DNA from: Methanococcoides burtonii DSM 6242
GTDB taxonomy: Archaea > Halobacteriota > Methanosarcinia > Methanosarcinales > Methanosarcinaceae
Direction of reading: 5' to 3'
NCBI RefSeq assembly: GCF_000013725.1
Contig: NC_007955.1
Location: 1,395,579-1,459,578 of the forward strand
Length of the DNA stretch: 64,000 bases
Of this stretch, positions 63,735 to 64,000 are shown piece after piece (position 1 is the stretch's first letter; each line of letters opens with the position of its first letter). The notes below the pieces were generated by a model. That model had not been told where the DNA came from. It searched no databases and was given only the letters and a program-made list of their open reading frames with translations. The translations under genes and the position numbers were made by a program.

Positions 63735-64000
63735 TTACTCAGCTGCTGCGTTACATTTGACGACTGCGTCAGTTGCATTCTCAGCATAGATGTCTGAGCC
63801 GATCTTGTCTGCCCAGTCCTGTGTGACAGGTGCGCCACCGACCATGGTCATGACAGAGTCACGAATTCCAGCTTCCTTAAGCTGTTCTTCGATGTTCATC
63901 TGAAGGATCATTGTTGTGGTCATGAGTGCGGAAGAACCAACAATCATTGGCTTGTGTTCCTTCACTGCATCTACGTATGCTCCGATTGCAACGTCCCTGC
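63735..64000 (-). CDS. mttC: Trimethylamine corrinoid protein MttC (5' end outside window)
   Basis: Eighty-seven codons of the C-terminal half are visible: RDVAIGAYVDAVKEHKPMIVG, then SSALMTTTMILQMNIEEQLK, MTMVGGAPVTQDWADKIGSDIY and the end ENATDAVVKCNAAAE. This matches MttC, the corrinoid carrier for trimethylamine:corrinoid methyltransferase MttB, whose gene should lie beyond the window. The B12-ligating His motif is outside. It differs clearly from MtbC, so the cluster handles both tri- and dimethylamine. Confidence 0.93.
   Translation of the reverse strand, partial: RDVAIGAYVDAVKEHKPMIVGSSALMTTTMILQMNIEEQLKEAGIRDSVMTMVGGAPVTQDWADKIGSDIYAENATDAVVKCNAAAE

Noticed and set aside
1-64000. CRISPR arrays, insertion sequences, integrases, prophage genes or a replication origin
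   Set aside because: No regularly spaced repeats, transposase or phage-type proteins, or Orc1/Cdc6 gene with origin boxes were found.

Overview
The window comes from a methylotrophic methanogenic archaeon of the Methanosarcinaceae, most like Methanococcoides, Methanolobus or a close relative. The evidence is a methanofuran biosynthesis operon (mfnD-mfnF-mfnE), a di/trimethylamine methyltransferase cluster (mttC, mttP, mtbC, mtbB) with a classic in-frame amber codon in mtbB, archaeal-type ThrRS, LeuRS and S-adenosylmethionine synthetase, ADP-dependent sugar kinases, RPA-type single-strand binding proteins, an intron-containing tRNA-Tyr, and TATA-box promoters with GGAGG/GGTG ribosome-binding sites. 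The genus is an inference.

Layout. 1-1083: 3'-truncated TrkA. 1203-4976 (-): grpE-dnaK-dnaJ. 5672-8217 (+): mfnDFE. 8322-8884 (+): zinc ribbon protein, aEF1B and tRNA-Ala. 8945-13771: thiI (interrupted by UAG), small zinc proteins, Toprim protein, acylphosphatase, thrS. 14072-19968 (-): AI-2E-family permease, PAPS-reductase-like multidomain protein, gltA plus its flavoprotein partner. 20173-21936: tRNA-Asp, tRNA-Tyr, S-adenosylmethionine synthetase. 22233-24440 (+): hisG-hisA-hisB. 24479-28565 (-): radical SAM - DUF4130 - MutS-like operon. 28723-34282 (-): argC, CBS protein, argJ and two ADP-dependent kinases, the second interrupted by UAG. 34395-41013: nucleoside deoxyribosyltransferase, AMMECR1, pgk, a Pta-N-like protein, ADP-forming acyl-CoA synthetase, a DHFR-like reductase. 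41014-44327: a 1-kb AT-rich stretch with a structured leader, then a secreted serine protease and a secreted relative of its propeptide. 44385-52962: flavodoxin-like protein, ClC channel, tRNA methylthiotransferase, fructose bisphosphatase, KEOPS Cgi121, leuS. 53009-59691: transcription factors, phosphodiesterase, RPA operon, Na+/H+ antiporter. 59880-64000 (-): methylamine cluster.

Main observation. I read the stop codon of every complete protein gene. TAG occurs at only three ends, and in all three the same frame continues past it with the missing C-terminus of the family: mtbB (UAG at codon 356 of 468, the known pyrrolysine site), thiI (UAG at codon 310 of 392) and the second ADP-dependent kinase (UAG at codon 386 of 453). 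In the kinase the GxGD motif with the catalytic Asp lies beyond the amber codon. ThiI (tRNA 4-thiouridylation) and this sugar kinase are therefore candidate pyrrolysine proteins outside methylamine metabolism, whose full-length synthesis would depend on pyrrolysine supply.

How the genes connect. The methylamine cluster delivers methyl groups to coenzyme M, and methanofuran supports the oxidative branch of methylotrophic methanogenesis. pgk, the fructose bisphosphatase and the ADP-dependent kinases cover sugar and glycogen turnover. The translation set (thrS, leuS, three tRNAs, aEF1B, ThiI, the methylthiotransferase, Cgi121) includes three tRNA-modification enzymes, and the radical SAM/DUF4130/MutS-like operon and the RPA operon serve DNA maintenance. 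No CRISPR array, insertion sequence, integrase or replication origin was seen.
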